Origin: Letharia columbiana
Lineage: Eukaryota; Ascomycota; Lecanoromycetes; Lecanorales; Parmeliaceae
Assembly: GCF_014066305.1 (NCBI RefSeq)
Contig: NW_023501045.1
Location: forward strand, 235,001-299,000
Length of the DNA stretch: 64,000 bases
Direction: 5' to 3'
Shown: positions 9,709-22,506 of the stretch, one piece after another
How positions within the stretch are numbered: position 1 is the first letter of the stretch
How the letters are laid out: every line of letters starts with the position of its first letter
Translations under genes and position numbers: made by a program
Notes under the pieces: generated by a model
Databases searched by the model: none
What the model saw: the letters and a program-made list of their open reading frames with translations, nothing else
What the model was told of the DNA's origin: nothing

Positions 9709-12329
9709 TTACTCTTTAGATATGAAAAGGCCGCGCTTCGGGAAGATAATCTGAACAGATTTGAGCGCTTCTAGGTCAATCTCTATCACTTTTCCAGCCT
9801 TTGCAATGGCTCCTACATCACTCTTTCGGCACGTGATGCACGTCAACACGAGCAAAGGTAGCCTGGGGTGAAAAGCCGCCCAAACGACATCGATTACCAA
9901 GTCCTCGAGGCCAGCTATCGCTACTTCTTCAATTCTTCCAGCAGCGCGACAGAGAATCGTCAAATCATACGTCAGCAACTTCTGCAGTCGACGCATAATG
10001 TTTTCGAACTCGAGGCTGATTTTGCCGTCTATCAAGTGCGCCTGCCATGAGATACTTGCGTAGTCGATGAATGGCGACCTCTTGACAAAGTCTGTCAAAT
10101 CATAGCTATCTTTGGTAATCTGTAGTCTCGATACAGCCCCCAAGTTGGGTCTTGTTAGGGGTTCAATACCATCCAGATGGGTGCTTAAGGAGGACTTACA
10201 AAGTAGAGCCATGTGAGGGTTCTCCCCTGGTGCGTCCACGTAGAAGACGAGACGCGAGTCATCAGAAAGCATTTGGGACGGTCTTTTCATCAGAATCTCC
10301 TTTTTCGACAGATGAATCAGTTGTAGAGTACCGTTTCTGCTTAGCACCAACGCCCCACAAACTAGTTCGATGTCTTTCTCTGAGCACAAAAGATCATCAT
10401 TGTTGACTGGCGGTTGACCAGCTGTCCTGCCTTCTCGGATCTCAAAACTTAGGATCTCTTAGAGCTCCACCAGCCGCAGAGGTCTGACAGCGCATACTAT
10501 CCACGTCAGGATCTTAGTCGCCAGCTGTCGATGAGCACTACCTAGAGTAGCGTCTAGGCGTGTGATGATCCTTTCATGCATCTTCTCGAGTCCCCCAGGA
10601 AACTACTCAAAGCATCATCCACCTGTCTCACAGTCCCAAATTGTCTCAACTCTTTGATCATTAAGTATGCCCATAGAAACATTCCACCGCGTCTTGATGA
10701 GAGAGCACTGATCATTCTCTCTTGAATCGATTTGCCTCAAAATCTCGGACTTCTTTCGAACTCTGCCGTGATATAGGAGTGAATATCGGCTTCGATAGCT
10801 TTGTGGCCAATGATGATACTATGGTACTCCTCCAGGGCGAGAGTAATGTTCTCCTCTGTCCGGCTGATGACCAATATATTAGCGCGGCAGCACTGCAACA
10901 AAGGTATCATACGTCCAAGGAGTATATCCACTTCATCACACTCATCCGACGCGTCCAGGACAATGGTCAAATTAGCTTAGCTCTTGACATGGGATCTTTC
11001 TCCGCTACTGTTCCTCGGCGAAACGATATCTGCAGACAGACTGGCGGGGAACAATGAACAAAGCTGATAAAGAAGCGAACGTGTGACTGCAAGGACCGAG
11101 TTTTTGTCGCTGTTTTGAAGAAGAAGTAAAGGATCGGTGCCGAAGGCTTCTTGCAAGAGACCTCAGAGCACCTGTTGATCACGAAGGACGAAAGTACAGT
11201 CTTCCCCGCTCCCGGAATTCTGGTCAACCACAGCATCCGTGCGGCAGCGTCGTTCAGACCCGAGTTCATCCACGCTTCGAACTCTGGTCTATCAAGGATC
11301 TACGCGCGCAAGTGCCAGGATGGCGTGAGTCGTACGACCACCGGAGGTCGTCCGCAAAGTAGCTTGCTTCGTGATTGAAAGGAGCAAGCCAATTTACGAT
11401 ATCTCTGTGGCGGTCTCTGTGCAATTATCCACGTCGGCTTAATTCATTGTTCCGCAAGACCCAAGCCAAGAAAATGATATGGAGGAAACCCCAATCACTT
11501 TCCGCCCTCAAAATGACTCTCGCCACTCGGGCCCATGACCACAAAGGAGGACCCACGACGTCACGGCAGACCGTTTGGCCTCCATAAACTCACGGTTGAC
11601 AGCCGTCTGCTCACGTCTAGAAATTCTGGACTCGTTCATGTGGACTGTAGCCGCTGATTTTTCAATAGCTCTCCCGTGCCGCTTCATATCGCGATCAAGA
11701 TCCCCAAATTCTGACTCAAAATCATGCCATACACGGAAAATGTTGAACACTTTTCTTCTCTTGTAGAACTTCAAAGCATTGCTCCAGAATTTGAGAACGG
11801 ATTTATAAAAAGCCACAACGTGGCTACATATGAGTTCGGAGTTGTTGAACGTTTCGGCTACTAAATCAACAATTGGACAGGAATCGCTGACTGCAAGAAC
11901 ACTTTGACAGATCTTTACATATTCTTCCGCTGACTGATGCACGATCGTGAGCAGAAGTTTCAAGCTGCCCTAGATAAGAGAAGCTTCGACATTGCTGGAT
12001 ATCACGACGTCGATCACGTTGCTGGTCTGGGTGAGAAGGCTAGCGATGGCATGGAAACAGTCTGCAAACCCACCATTTCTGCCGGTATGTGTTTTGGCCT
12101 CTAAATCCTTAATGTGATTGGCGATATCTGTTGGCGAGGTGATTCCTTCCACGACAATAAGGTCCTTCCGAGGAAGATCCTTTTTGTATGATGCCAAGGT
12201 CTTGGTCCAAACACTGCTCACTGCTTGGACGGCCTCGACTCTGACCACTCTGACACGCCAGATCTGGTGGTCGAAATTTAGTCCGGCCGCAAGATCGCAG
12301 CGCCACTCGTCGTGCTCAAAGACCAGATC
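9709..12329 (-). pseudogene. DUF7708-NACHT (NLR-like STAND) gene remnant
   Basis: Reading the minus strand downward, the pieces appear in the right order but in shifting frames. First is an alpha-helical DUF7708-type domain (WRCDLAAGLNFDHQIW through LKFWSNALKFYKRR). It is interrupted at 11970-11972 by TAG, where the family has Trp (IWGSLKLLL). Next come ILDRPEFEAWMN and the P-loop IPGAGKT (11198-11212). A frameshift near 11095 is followed by TAA at 10977-10979 and Walker B IVLDASDECD. TGA at 10737-10739 precedes the GGMFLWAYLMI signature, another frameshift precedes the winged-helix motif WIVCAVRPLRLVEL, and TAA at 10459-10461 follows. The last piece ends with QLIHLSKKEIL. Intact relatives are intracellular sensor NTPases implicated in fungal heterokaryon incompatibility and innate immunity. 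The gene cannot make a full protein. Confidence 0.85.
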
Positions 12330-13326
12330 TCAGGGTGCAGCACAAAAATGGCTGGGTGAGAGCAAAGCACTACTTGGTGATGCGTTCGAATCCACCGGGC
12401 CCTCAGCAGTCAGTCGAAGTATGCACAAGACCCTGATGAGTAACACGCTTTCGGTCTTGCTTTGACGGTTCCAACGGCGGATTCTGGCATCAAAGAGATC
12501 TGGAAATGTGTTACATTCAGCCTGGTTGAGGAAGCATCTTTAGAGGCTAAAAAGGCAACATTTTAACCTCTTCAGCTCCCACCTTCTTTTTCAAGAAAAG
12601 TATCACTTATCCTGACAGGGTTCTCGCCGCAGGGGTACAAGATTGGGCTACCAAAATCCCTTCTTGAAACAACATCACACAACTCAACAACGAATGAAGT
12701 TACGAAGAACTGTTCAATGGCGCAATCGTTATTCGTGAGTTGATTGAAGACTTTACAACCAAATATCCTGTTCTGAAATTTCATTCTCGAAAATTATGTC
12801 TTTGCGAAGACTAGGGGGTTTTGATGATTTTGCCAAGCAAACGAGAACCCACTGCACCGCGACGTGGGTTAAGGCAGGGGCCGACGGAAAATCGGAAAGT
12901 GCGTGAGACCGTTCCATTGGTGGATGGTAAAGCTGTTGAACTGTTGAGTGGGCAGATGTGCTCGAGTCGCAAGATTTCGTATTGGATGCACATAGCAGAC
13001 GAGTATCCCAATGACTGAGGAGTACCATTTTCTAGTGGCATACTCCTGCCGAGATTTGCGGCTGGGGACCTCAAAATTGAACGCATTGAGATTGTCCTCG
13101 CCGCTGATGGCTGATGAATGGTATTGAAGCTGAGACATGGACTACTTTACAAAAAGCTCACACAGCACGACCTGCTCGCGGCTTGATGCTCAGCCTAAGT
13201 CACCACGTAGTAGTGCAGACGCTCAAGAGTTTCGAGGCTTTCTCGATGATTCATGAGGATATCAGGGTCGAATGTCCTCGCTGGCCGAGGACCTAGACTA
13301 ATGTTGTGCTATGCTAAGCGCTGACA
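12330..13326. other. No supported gene
   Basis: TGA at 12330-12332 closes the frame upstream of the NACHT remnant and may mark either its original 5' side or another lesion. Up to 13326 several 60-90 codon frames overlap on both strands with no recognisable motif. Confidence 0.45.
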
Positions 13327-13559
13327 CTATCCACTCAGCCGACCCTTACGCCAAGACGGTGTAGGTAGAATGAGAAGGCCCACTATTGCTTCGGTGGAAA
13401 GAACCCTTTCTGACTTGACGGTGGCGACGTTTGACTTGCTTGAGCTCGGGAGCTGATTTTCGGAGTTCCCACGTCTCGCACATATTGTGCGTATATTTAA
13501 GCGAATCATTGCCCATGAGTAGAACATCTGCGGGTCATTTACGCACCTAATTCTCCAAA

Positions 13560-14260
13560 GCATATTTCACGGAGCTTTCCCATAGCCAATGCCTTGGGTT
13601 GTGGCTCTAGAAAGCCATCTACTTATTCTCGCCAGAAGAGATTTGACGTTCCTCGCCGTTGTGTATTCCTAGTACGACGGAAACCATCCTGCTGTTTCCC
13701 ACTCGACTATGCCAACGATATCATCTCCATGTGCGTAGCACAAATAGGCCATGCAACTTGCTCGGGCATGACGATGGGCTGACGGGCGTCAGGATGATTG
13801 TGCTTCTCGCAACCTGCTCTGAGCAACAGATGACATTTCGAGATATCTTTGGATATTCCAAAGCGAATCCCAGTAGCTGGCCTAGAGAGCCGGCATTCAT
13901 GGTCCCACCGTACACACTGGCGACTCCCTTACTTCGCGGAGGAGGGGTACTTCGCATTCCAGCATCATGTCCTTCAGCTGGTCCAATGTTTGGGCTCTTG
14001 AGTCTTTCGTACGCAGCTTCCACCGATGGTCCACCGTTTCCCCCTCTAGCGTCTCCATCACGATGTAGGTCAACTCTTTACGCCTGGGTGCACAATAGAC
14101 GTTCGGAATCGTGTTCGACATGTGCTGGGCGATGGATTGTGACGTATGTGCCTCGATGACATCGGGAAAGTATCCGGCCTTGATGCTTGCGAGAGATGAA
14201 GAGGACGGTGCCCCGCTGTGGGCGGAAATATCTACACATCTTGAAGGGAGTGAGGGCGAG
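13560..14260 (-). pseudogene. APH/protein-kinase-like phosphotransferase remnant
   Basis: Minus-strand pieces match the fungal aminoglycoside-phosphotransferase-like kinase family (PF01636 type) in order. These are IKAGYFPDVIEAH and IPNVYCA, the hinge LTYIVMETLEGETVDHRW, LDQLKDMM, then after a frameshift MRSTPPPRSKGVASVYGG, and finally the catalytic-loop neighbour GIVEWETAGWFPSY-stop-EY. The TAG at 13669-13671 stands where the family has Trp (YWEY). The HxD catalytic loop is not readable in a continuous frame. Intact members phosphorylate small molecules of unknown identity in fungi. The multiple frame changes and stop codons make this a pseudogene. The limits are approximate, and a 78-codon frame at 13327-13563 may be its tail. 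Confidence 0.75.
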
Positions 14261-15074
14261 GAAGCGATGTAGGATTGTATTGCTGATAGAATCTAGCCCT
14301 GTGGGTGCTAGGCCCATGCTATTCCAACTGGTTGTAGCATGAGGAAGGTGATGCTGCGCTGTATTGGATGCCGACCGTGTGGCTGACTGGCTGTTCACAC
14401 GGCTTTTGCAACGTCAGACCATACCGGCATGCTGTTACAAGTATTGCTAGCCCTTGATCTTTCATGAACAGTCCAACTCTGCCCTAGTAAACATCAGCTG
14501 CGTTGTGGACTGGTGGGCAAAGAAACTTGGAGCTGCTGCTTCCTATGAGTAGGTGAGCTGGGGGAGTTGCACACTCGGCAGACCTGCCCCCTTTTTTTTT
14601 GAAGTCAACCTTTCCTTACTTAGTAAGGCTTGGCTTTGTCCGAGGCGTTCTATCGAGTTTACGACTCCGCCAAGCCAACACGTCTTTCTCTATAGGAGGT
14701 TGAGAATCTCCTCAACAGTCCATCTATGTTACAGATTGGTCTCTTTCGCTCTTACCGTACCTCACCATGGAGATGACTTCGACCGAGCCTCGCTACCTTT
14801 GACCCTATCCTTCGTAAGTTCGTATGCTGTACTAGTACATGAACCATTAGAGATGGAGACTACTCGGATAGCTTCATGTTTAACCCTCACCTCCAACGCT
14901 GGGCTTTCCCCAGGCACACAGACTTGACCCCACCTGCGTCCCAGTGACGGCATGCCAGGCATATAGAGAGAGGGTATGTTCGTATACAAAATACTGCGGG
15001 CCCCCGCCTGAGTGGAGCTTTTGCTTGACAAAAGACTTCGTCAGCCCGAGCACGAATAACAGTAAATTGCCATC
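14261..15074. other. No supported gene
   Basis: Nothing recognisable. Short frames on both strands overlap, and the piece at 14553-14927 on the plus strand has no motif. Confidence 0.45.
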
Positions 15075-15874
15075 ATGGATTTCGCCATATCCTACCTTGT
15101 CCTCTTGTTCGCGAACATAGGCGCAGCAGTGTACATAGTACGTATCGCTTTCTTCCTTCCAATCAAAGTCACCGCTAAACAGCCCACCAGCACATCGAAG
15201 ACGGCCACTGCATCGACCTGTACGATCCCAAAAACATGGTCGGCGGCTTCCCCGCTGCCATCCCCATCTGCGGCATCAGCCTCGCAAGCGCATGCGGCAC
15301 CAGCGACGACGGCGCTCCAGAAGCCCTCAATCCATACGATTGTAAAGACTGCGATACCGTCACGATTTTCGACGGTTTCAAATACAGCAAGCAAATGGCC
15401 ACTGGAGAGCCCACATGCAAAGGTGTATTTCCGTTTCCCGAAGACTACGGCGATGTCTACTACAACAGTGATGGTTATCTATACGATGCCTTTGGCAAGT
15501 GAAACCAGAAGCCCAACGTCCAGTCCGCTAGTCGGCTTGCTAATCCCAGGGCGTCAGGGAACCAAATTGGCGATGCATCTTGTGACGAAGCAGTGGACTG
15601 GGGGGGCCAGTTCCAGAATCCGTGGAACTCGAAGGGGGATGGAACGCATCAACCTTCTACAACACCTTGTCCAACATCCGCATCGCCTCCGGCACCGAGC
15701 GCCTCCTGCTACCATGGTGCTGATCCCGACGCTTGCCCTGATCAGTACGATCCTGGCTGGTGCTATTGCAACAATGAGGCTCCTCTGTATCCGATCATGG
15801 CGGGAAATGACCCATGTGGTTATACTGTCATGCCTACGATTACGACCACCTCTCCTACTTGTACTGCTACCTAA
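15075..15874 (+). pseudogene. Secreted Cys-rich protein remnant (family not recognised)
   Basis: ATG 15075 opens a hydrophobic leader (MDFAISYLVLLFANIG). An intron-like GT..AG stretch near 15138-15180 then leads into a Cys-bearing domain (HCIDLYDPKNMVGG, GISLASACGTSDD, NPYDCKDC, EPTCKGVF). In-frame TGA at 15500-15502 follows DAFGK, yet the same frame continues sensibly for about 50 codons (DASCDEAVDWGGQFQNPWNS). A likely one-base shift near 15655 moves the text into another frame (FYNTLSNIRIASGTERLLLPWC). A compensating shift near 15718 returns it to DPDACPDQYDPGWCYCNNE and a C-terminal CGYTVMPT before TAA 15872. The pieces look like one decayed extracellular protein. The exact intron boundary and the family remain unresolved. 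Confidence 0.55.
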
Positions 15875-18318
15875 TGATGGTATGTGTGACGGTCAGGCTG
15901 TTATGTCTCATAGCGCCTGGCCAAAGACTATCGGAGTGCAACATGTATATATGCACACAGAGGAAGGTCTATCCCATGTTCTGGCAGGGTTCTTGGTTCA
16001 GGTGTAAGGATTATAGGGACCAGGGGACCTTTCAGGCGTCGATCACCCGGCTTCGGAGGCTGGTCCCTAAAGTTAGGTGGGTTTTAGGGTACAAGTCCCC
16101 CCAAAGCCGGGCTTCAAATTCCCCACTTGCAACTCATCGTCAGTGAACAGCAATTGAAGCTACAAGGAAGATAGTAATGGCACTATCTACCCAAACATTA
16201 CAACCTTACAGTCAGCGGGTCAGGACTTTGGCGTGTGTTCCGTTTGCCTTTTAAATAACTATCGCATTGCAAAACCTCAAGTTTTTTCATTCATTGTGCC
16301 AATACAACGAGAACCCATCTTGCTAGGACACTGGAATATCTGTACTCAACGCAGCAGAACTCGTACCTACGCCTGCGAGGACAATGTCTCTTTTATCTTT
16401 CGAACTCAAGACCCGTCTCATCATTTCTCTGCATTGCACAGAAAGAATTACTTTGTTGACCGTTGGTCATTCTTCAGCAGATGATCCTCACCGATCAGAT
16501 CCGTCGCTACCACATCTCCAAGACTCAAATCTACCCCGGATGCCCCCTCAAGTACCCCACCTCCTCCCCAAAACCTCACCCTCCCAAAAGCCCCAACAAC
16601 ACCCCTATACCTCCTCGCCAACTCCTCACTCGTCATCGAAAATCCCTCCCCCAATGACCCTTCCTCTCCCCACGTCGCCATACCCCCATAACAAGCCACC
16701 GCCACGATCCGACTTCTCAAATCCTCATCACGCATCAACGATGTATAAAAAGAAACGAGCCTGCCGCACGTCCTCCACCGCGCGATCAAACCTTTTGGCG
16801 GAAGGGGAACTCTCATTCTGAAGATCCATCGACTAACTACGGCTCTAGTCCACTTGCATGCATGGATTGATTGATTGATTGACAGCCTGCTAAACCTTCA
16901 AGCATGTCACCTATCCTCAAGACGTGGCGCCATCCGCTTCCGCGTTTCCTCGCATCTTCGCACCGTCATGGGCGCGAGGCCGAGGCTTTCGGATTGGATC
17001 AGCTGCCACGACTCTAGAATACATACCTCGACAGCCCCTTTCCCGGCCGTCTGTCGACCGAGCCATAGCACGCTAATGCACGCTTACGAACACAACACCC
17101 AAACCGATCCACCAGGATTTCCCATCGTCACTACAGAGACGAACGACTTCAGCCCCACTCGACTCCAGTCCATCTTACACATCACATAAGAACCGCCTCA
17201 CGACCCCCGTCGAACCCAATCCCCAGCTCCGTCTCTCACGCGAAACCTCCTACGAAGATCCCAACCCGTCCAACGAAACACTTTCACGATCCCGTGACAT
17301 CACCCGGCCCTAAGCGCTCCACCCTCAACGGGCACGTCGGAACGGCATCCAAGAATCGATCCCCTCGCCCGGCGAGCACGCTGAACGGCGCTCCATGCAA
17401 CAGTTGTAGGAAGCGGGCTTCGGACCCCGAAAAACCCGTCTCCCTAGCCGCTCAGGGAGCGCGCGACTCAAGCACAGGACCCGTCGGCATCGACGAAAAT
17501 GCCGCCGCGCCACGGACCGAAAGGCCCACCTAGCAAAGCAAAGCAATCATTCATTCAATCCCGGCCACACCCAGCCACCCCGAAGGAAAAAAAACCCCCC
17601 CGATCAACCACCGAGACCATCGCCGGGAAAAATCCGCGACCGCAACGTACGAAGCCGAAGACCGAAATCGGGACACGTCTCACGCGCGACGGATCCGGCA
17701 TCGAGGAAGCCAGGCGGCTGTGTTGGAAGACGTGAACGCTCTCTCTCTCTCTCCGAAGGCATCGGCGCCAAAAGTCCACGGACGAGCCCGTGAACCGAGG
17801 ACCGACTTCCGCACTCTTGGGCCGAGTCACGCGAGTTTTGTGTGTGTGTTTGTGTTTCGGGGACGACGACACGCTTGTTATAGATGTCGCGTGCAGACTC
17901 ATCCATCCATCCATTCATTCAACCAACCAACCAACCAACCATTTGCGAGTAGGTGGACAAGATGCAGATAAGCAAACTATAGATCTCGGACAGGGTTGTG
18001 ACGTCGAGAGGGACGGTGAGGAGGGGGGGTGTTCGGAATGGCGATTGGGTTGGGGAAAGCTTTTTGGGGCGGAAGGATGGGATTAGAGGCGAGGTGATGT
18101 TCGAGCGGGTGATTCGGACTCGGGTTGGGATACGGAGCGAGTAGGACTTGTGATCGATTCTACGGAAAAGTTGCCGCGCGCTGTGGTGCAACCCGTGTAT
18201 TCAGGAAGCCGGGACCTCGACGGCCGTTCCGTACCATGACTAGTAATCCCGACGCTTCAGCAACCCCCCACACAACTCATCTCAGTCCCATCCAACCCAC
18301 CCGCCCCAACCATTCCAT
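15875..18318. other. Long stretch without a supported gene
   Basis: A small inverted repeat (GGGACCAG and CTGGTCCC, about 45 nt apart) lies at about 16015-16067. The minus-strand frame 16448-16816 (122 codons) has coding-like composition but no recognisable motif. From about 16.9 to 18.2 kb the sequence is C/A-rich on the plus strand with short microsatellites: TGAT near 16866, CT near 17736-17750, and CCAT then CAAC near 17900-17942. It ends at the stop of the beta-mannosidase gene. Confidence 0.45.
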
Positions 18319-21300
18319 CTAATAAGCCAACGTGTTGTTCCACAAACTCTCCACCGTAACCGCAGCCACCCACTGACCCCCCGTCCCATCGCTCTTCAAC
18401 GCGTACCCCACCTCCCTCTTCCGCCCGGGCAGGAGCCAAAAGCCATTCTTCTCGAAATTGAGCAGTGCCCCCGCGGGGTAATCCAGCCACGTCCACGCCG
18501 CGATGCCCGTCGTAGCCTCGAGCGTGAAGCGCTCTGTCGTGTTATCGTATGATGATACAAGGCCCGGATCGACCAATTCGGCATGCGCGAGCGAGGAAGG
18601 GTGGAAGAAGTTCTCATGGGTGAAGATCGTCGTTGTGGTGTCTGTATTCGGAAGGCGGCCAGTGGCCGTGACGTTCATGTAAAGGAGGGCGTTGTTGAAG
18701 TCGAGGGTCGAGTTGTCGAGGGTAGTCTTGAGCACGCGCGTGGTGTTGAGTGCGCCGACGGTGAAATTGGTCGATGGTGTGCTGATGTTCGTGATGGGTG
18801 TGCCGTCCCAGCGGTACCATTCGAAGGTAGCGATGCCGGTTGTGGGGGACCACAGATCGGAGGTGACGTAGATTTCCAAGTCGCCGGTTGTGGTGTTGTA
18901 GAAGGGGGAGATGATGACGGGTTGGTAGATGTCCTTGGCTGTGTAGTGGAGGACTTTCCATCGGCCTGGCGCCGTGATCAGATCAGTTCAGATTCCAGAG
19001 GATGAATTCGCGGGCGACTTACCATCATACTCGATGCCAGCCCATGAGGGTGCCTGCCAGATATCCTCCAGTTGCCAATAAAGGGACCCTAGCTGCCGGT
19101 TCGGAAACCCACTGCCGCGCCTGTAGAATTGGATTTCGGACTTGTAGAAGTCGGCCTGAAAGATCTGAGTTGTGTGGCACCAAGCAGAGAAGTTTGCAAC
19201 GCTGTCGGTCTTATTTGGAACCTGAGGACCATTAACCGAGGACTACTTGAGTGCAGCATCAAGGTCTTACTGGATACCATCTCTGTGCTGCAATAGTCAT
19301 TTGGCCCATTCCCTCCGAACTATTTGCGAAATTGCTTGTGTTCAAGCCACCGGGCGGATTATGGTGGTTCCGAAGCACAATTGTTGTGGAGTTAAAGTGA
19401 AGATCTGCCGGCGACACTGCTTGCTGCCAAGTCTGTAGAGAGGGCATAGAATGGTAGCCGAACTCGTTTGCGAACCTGCCGACTGGGTATGAAGAGTAGT
19501 TGAATGCGATGGAAGAGTCATAATTGTAGTAATCTAAAGGACGTCGGTTCAGCTGATTTTTCGTGACAAGAGCAAAACAAGATGACGGTTACTGACCTGT
19601 GTCTCCATACACTGATCCAGGAGTCTTGTTGTTATATCGTTCGATCATCGGCTCGGGCAAGGAAAAGTTCAATTCGAGGTAGCCATTAGTGGTACTGCTG
19701 GGAATATAGCTAATGCTCTTGGAGTTTGCATATACTATCGGCAGAAGTGTGTCTAAAAAGAGTCGCTCGTACTGTGCCAAGTAGGTGTCGTATTGGTCAG
19801 GAGCGGTATTGTTCACAGTACTTAGCTCCAGCGACTCCAACTCATTGCCTGATTACAAGGTCAGCGCAGTGCATGTCAGACTGGTTGCAATGCTACGACC
19901 ATGAAGAACGTGGAGCATACGGGGGGGGCAGCCTTGGTTGCTTACCTCCAGCCCACAATGCCAGCGATGGATGATGATTCGCTCTTCTCACATTGTACGT
20001 CGCTTCCTCGATGACATTGTCAATGAACTCCTGATCGACCGGATACAGCGCATCACCAAATTCAAACTCCGACCACATCAAGATACCTTCCTGATCAGCC
20101 ATATCATAGATAAAATCTGGCGTATAAGCTCCGCTTGCCCAAACGCGTAGCATGTTCTGATTAGCAGCTGTCACAGAATCGAATAGTTGCTGTATTTTCG
20201 TGGAAGTCACTCGTGGCCAGAAGGCATCTGGAGGGATCAAGTTCGAGCCTTTGGCGTAGAATTCGTGGCCGTTGATTTCGAAATGCCTGAGTAGTTGCTA
20301 AGTGAGTAGTTCCTAAGCGATCCAACTAGAACAAAAATGTGGTATCCTCACCAATTGTTTCCGGGAGCGATACCCTGCGCTATCTGCTCGTCCGAAATTA
20401 CTTGCATATTGAGAACCTTGCCGCCGTTAGAATGACTCTTCTTTGGTCGCCTTTCCGGAAGGACTTACGATGGTACGGAAACCTGTACGCCTGTTGATCG
20501 ACGCCAATGTGTTGTTACTGCTGTCGACAATACTGACAGTGAGATTGTAGAGATTTTGAGGACCCAGTCCACGAGGCCACCATAATTCGTATAGTGAAGG
20601 ATCAAGCACGGCAGTACCTGTGATGGTGCTATTGGAGCTGGTCACATTGTTCAAAGTACCCGAAGACACAGTCTGGTTCGTGATCGAATTGGCAATAACA
20701 TAGTTAAGTGCAGCACCCTGAGGCAAATTGCCCAAAACGTCTAGACTTGCATTCAAAAGCCAAGGTGCGCTTTGATCCGGAGGAATGTTGTTCATTTGAC
20801 CCACACGAGCGATATCGTAATCAGAATTCCTGACATAGATATCCGAGGATGCATTGGGCGAGGAAGAGAGCTGTATGACATATGCCGGCTGCCAAATGCC
20901 AGCCGGAGCAAAAGCAGGTCCCCAATCCCATCCGAAATCCGATTGCTCCTTGCGGATGAACTGCCTGTTTGGGAATTCGTAGATGATTTCAACACCGTAT
21001 GGCCACGTCTCCTGGCCTGGCTCGGCAGCGATTTGATCGGCTATCATCGGAGCGCTGCCGAAGTTGATGCTGAGAATCGGTGAAGTACAATTACTCAGCA
21101 AGGTTGAGACGTCGAAATAGTATTGGCGGAACTGGTTGTTGGTGGAGGCTACGGGCTGCCCGCAGAATTCGATACTGGTGAAGGTATCCAGGCCGTTGAA
21201 GAGAAGCCATGTCTGTGTACTGCTAGCCGTACGTCTATTCGGGATTAATGCCAGCTTCTTCCACCGTCTGAGCGTGCTTGTTACTCACAATCCCGACAGC

Positions 21301-21597
21301 AAAGCGCTATATGTCCAATTACTATTGGCTATCCAACGCAAATTAAAGTCGTTCAAGCCGTAGTATCTTTCTGCCAGTCAGCTCTAGCGACATGAATCGG
21401 TTTAGCTTAGCGTACGGATCACCGATGACCTGAGCAGCGTAAAGGTCCAAATGCGCTTGTGAAGGCACCGATCCAGGCACACTGATATTCAGGGGCAAGT
21501 TTTCCAATGTCCAATCGCTTCCGCTCAAGTCGATAATCTTTTGCGATAAAATGCCGACCACAAAGAACAAGGCGGCAAAAAGGTTAGGAATGGCCAT
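18319..21597 (-). CDS. mndA: Secreted GH2 beta-mannosidase A
   Basis: Nine exons: 21597-21416, 21366-21289, 21234-20469, 20416-20352, 20286-19946, 19848-19597, 19533-19271, 19221-19023 and 18965-18319. All introns are 49-97 nt with matching phases; the total is 2793 nt, or 930 aa, the length usual for fungal family 2 beta-mannosidase A. An N-terminal signal peptide ([17 protein letters not shown]) directs secretion. Hallmarks are [13 protein letters not shown] near residue 60, FGWDWGPAF in the sugar-binding region, the acid/base Glu480 in LWAGGNELE, the nucleophile Glu585 in [12 protein letters not shown], and the [15 protein letters not shown] block. Many N-glycosylation sequons are present. 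The enzyme removes terminal beta-1,4-mannose from mannan/galactomannan oligosaccharides and N-glycan cores. No lesions are seen. Confidence 0.95.
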
Positions 21598-22506
21598 TTT
21601 GAAAGCTCTAGACAGAGAACAGTGGGGAAAGGCTGCCTTGCCATCTTATAGACAATACCGCAGGGCGCACTCGGACCCTCCCGCACGTTGCGCATGATGT
21701 AAAATCAACTCGGCCAAAGCTAGGCACAGGTGAGCATTTAACTTATAAAGGAAGCTGGATGTCAACTTTTTCTTTTGGTGGTGAGGAATCCATGCCCATG
21801 CGGCAACCCCGCAATAAGATGACATTGATTTTATTGTATTTTGTGGGGTAAGACGTCAGCCCGCAGCCTAGATACTTAGCATTTTAGCCTGTTCGGGCTT
21901 ATTCGGATGAGGGCCCGGTCCATATGCAAGCCTTCGAGTTTGGAGTAACTGGGAACTCCAGTTGCATGTGGAGCTTTGCATTAGACTGTGGACAAGAAAA
22001 TCCCACAAGGAAAGGAGCGCATTTTGACGTGGTACTGAAAAGAAGTAGGTAAGATTCGTAATCACGGGAATATATTCACTTGTCGTGCACCAAATGGCAG
22101 CAAGACCGCATGTATGAGACCAAAATGGCATTTGAGCAATGGATACCGCCGCCGGTGCGTCACGCTTTTTCATCTTTTGCGAATGGATGAGCCCTGCTCA
22201 CAGCACGTTGAACATGAACGTGCGCAGATTTGCTGCTTTCCGTCAGTCTGGTGGTTTCTCGAGTTGCACTCCGATCAAGCACATAGGCGTTGTTCGCATG
22301 CATCGGCCGAATGCTCGGATCGTCAAAGCTTTGATCTTGGACAGGTGCAAGATTCTGCAAACGCGGCCATTCCGACATCCGGCCTTCTTCCAACTCATCC
22401 TTGCACGACCTGCGTCTCAGAGCAGACCGTCAACTCGGCAGCACTTTCATAGTCTTCACATGAGCGCGACTCACCCCTAGTCGCCATTAGGAGCTACTGA
22501 AGTGCC
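21598..22506. other. Intergenic: beta-mannosidase promoter and DUF7702 3' flank
   Basis: This holds the upstream region of the minus-strand beta-mannosidase. Open frames at 22114-22480 overlap on both strands and have no motif. No regulatory site can be assigned with confidence. Confidence 0.5.
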
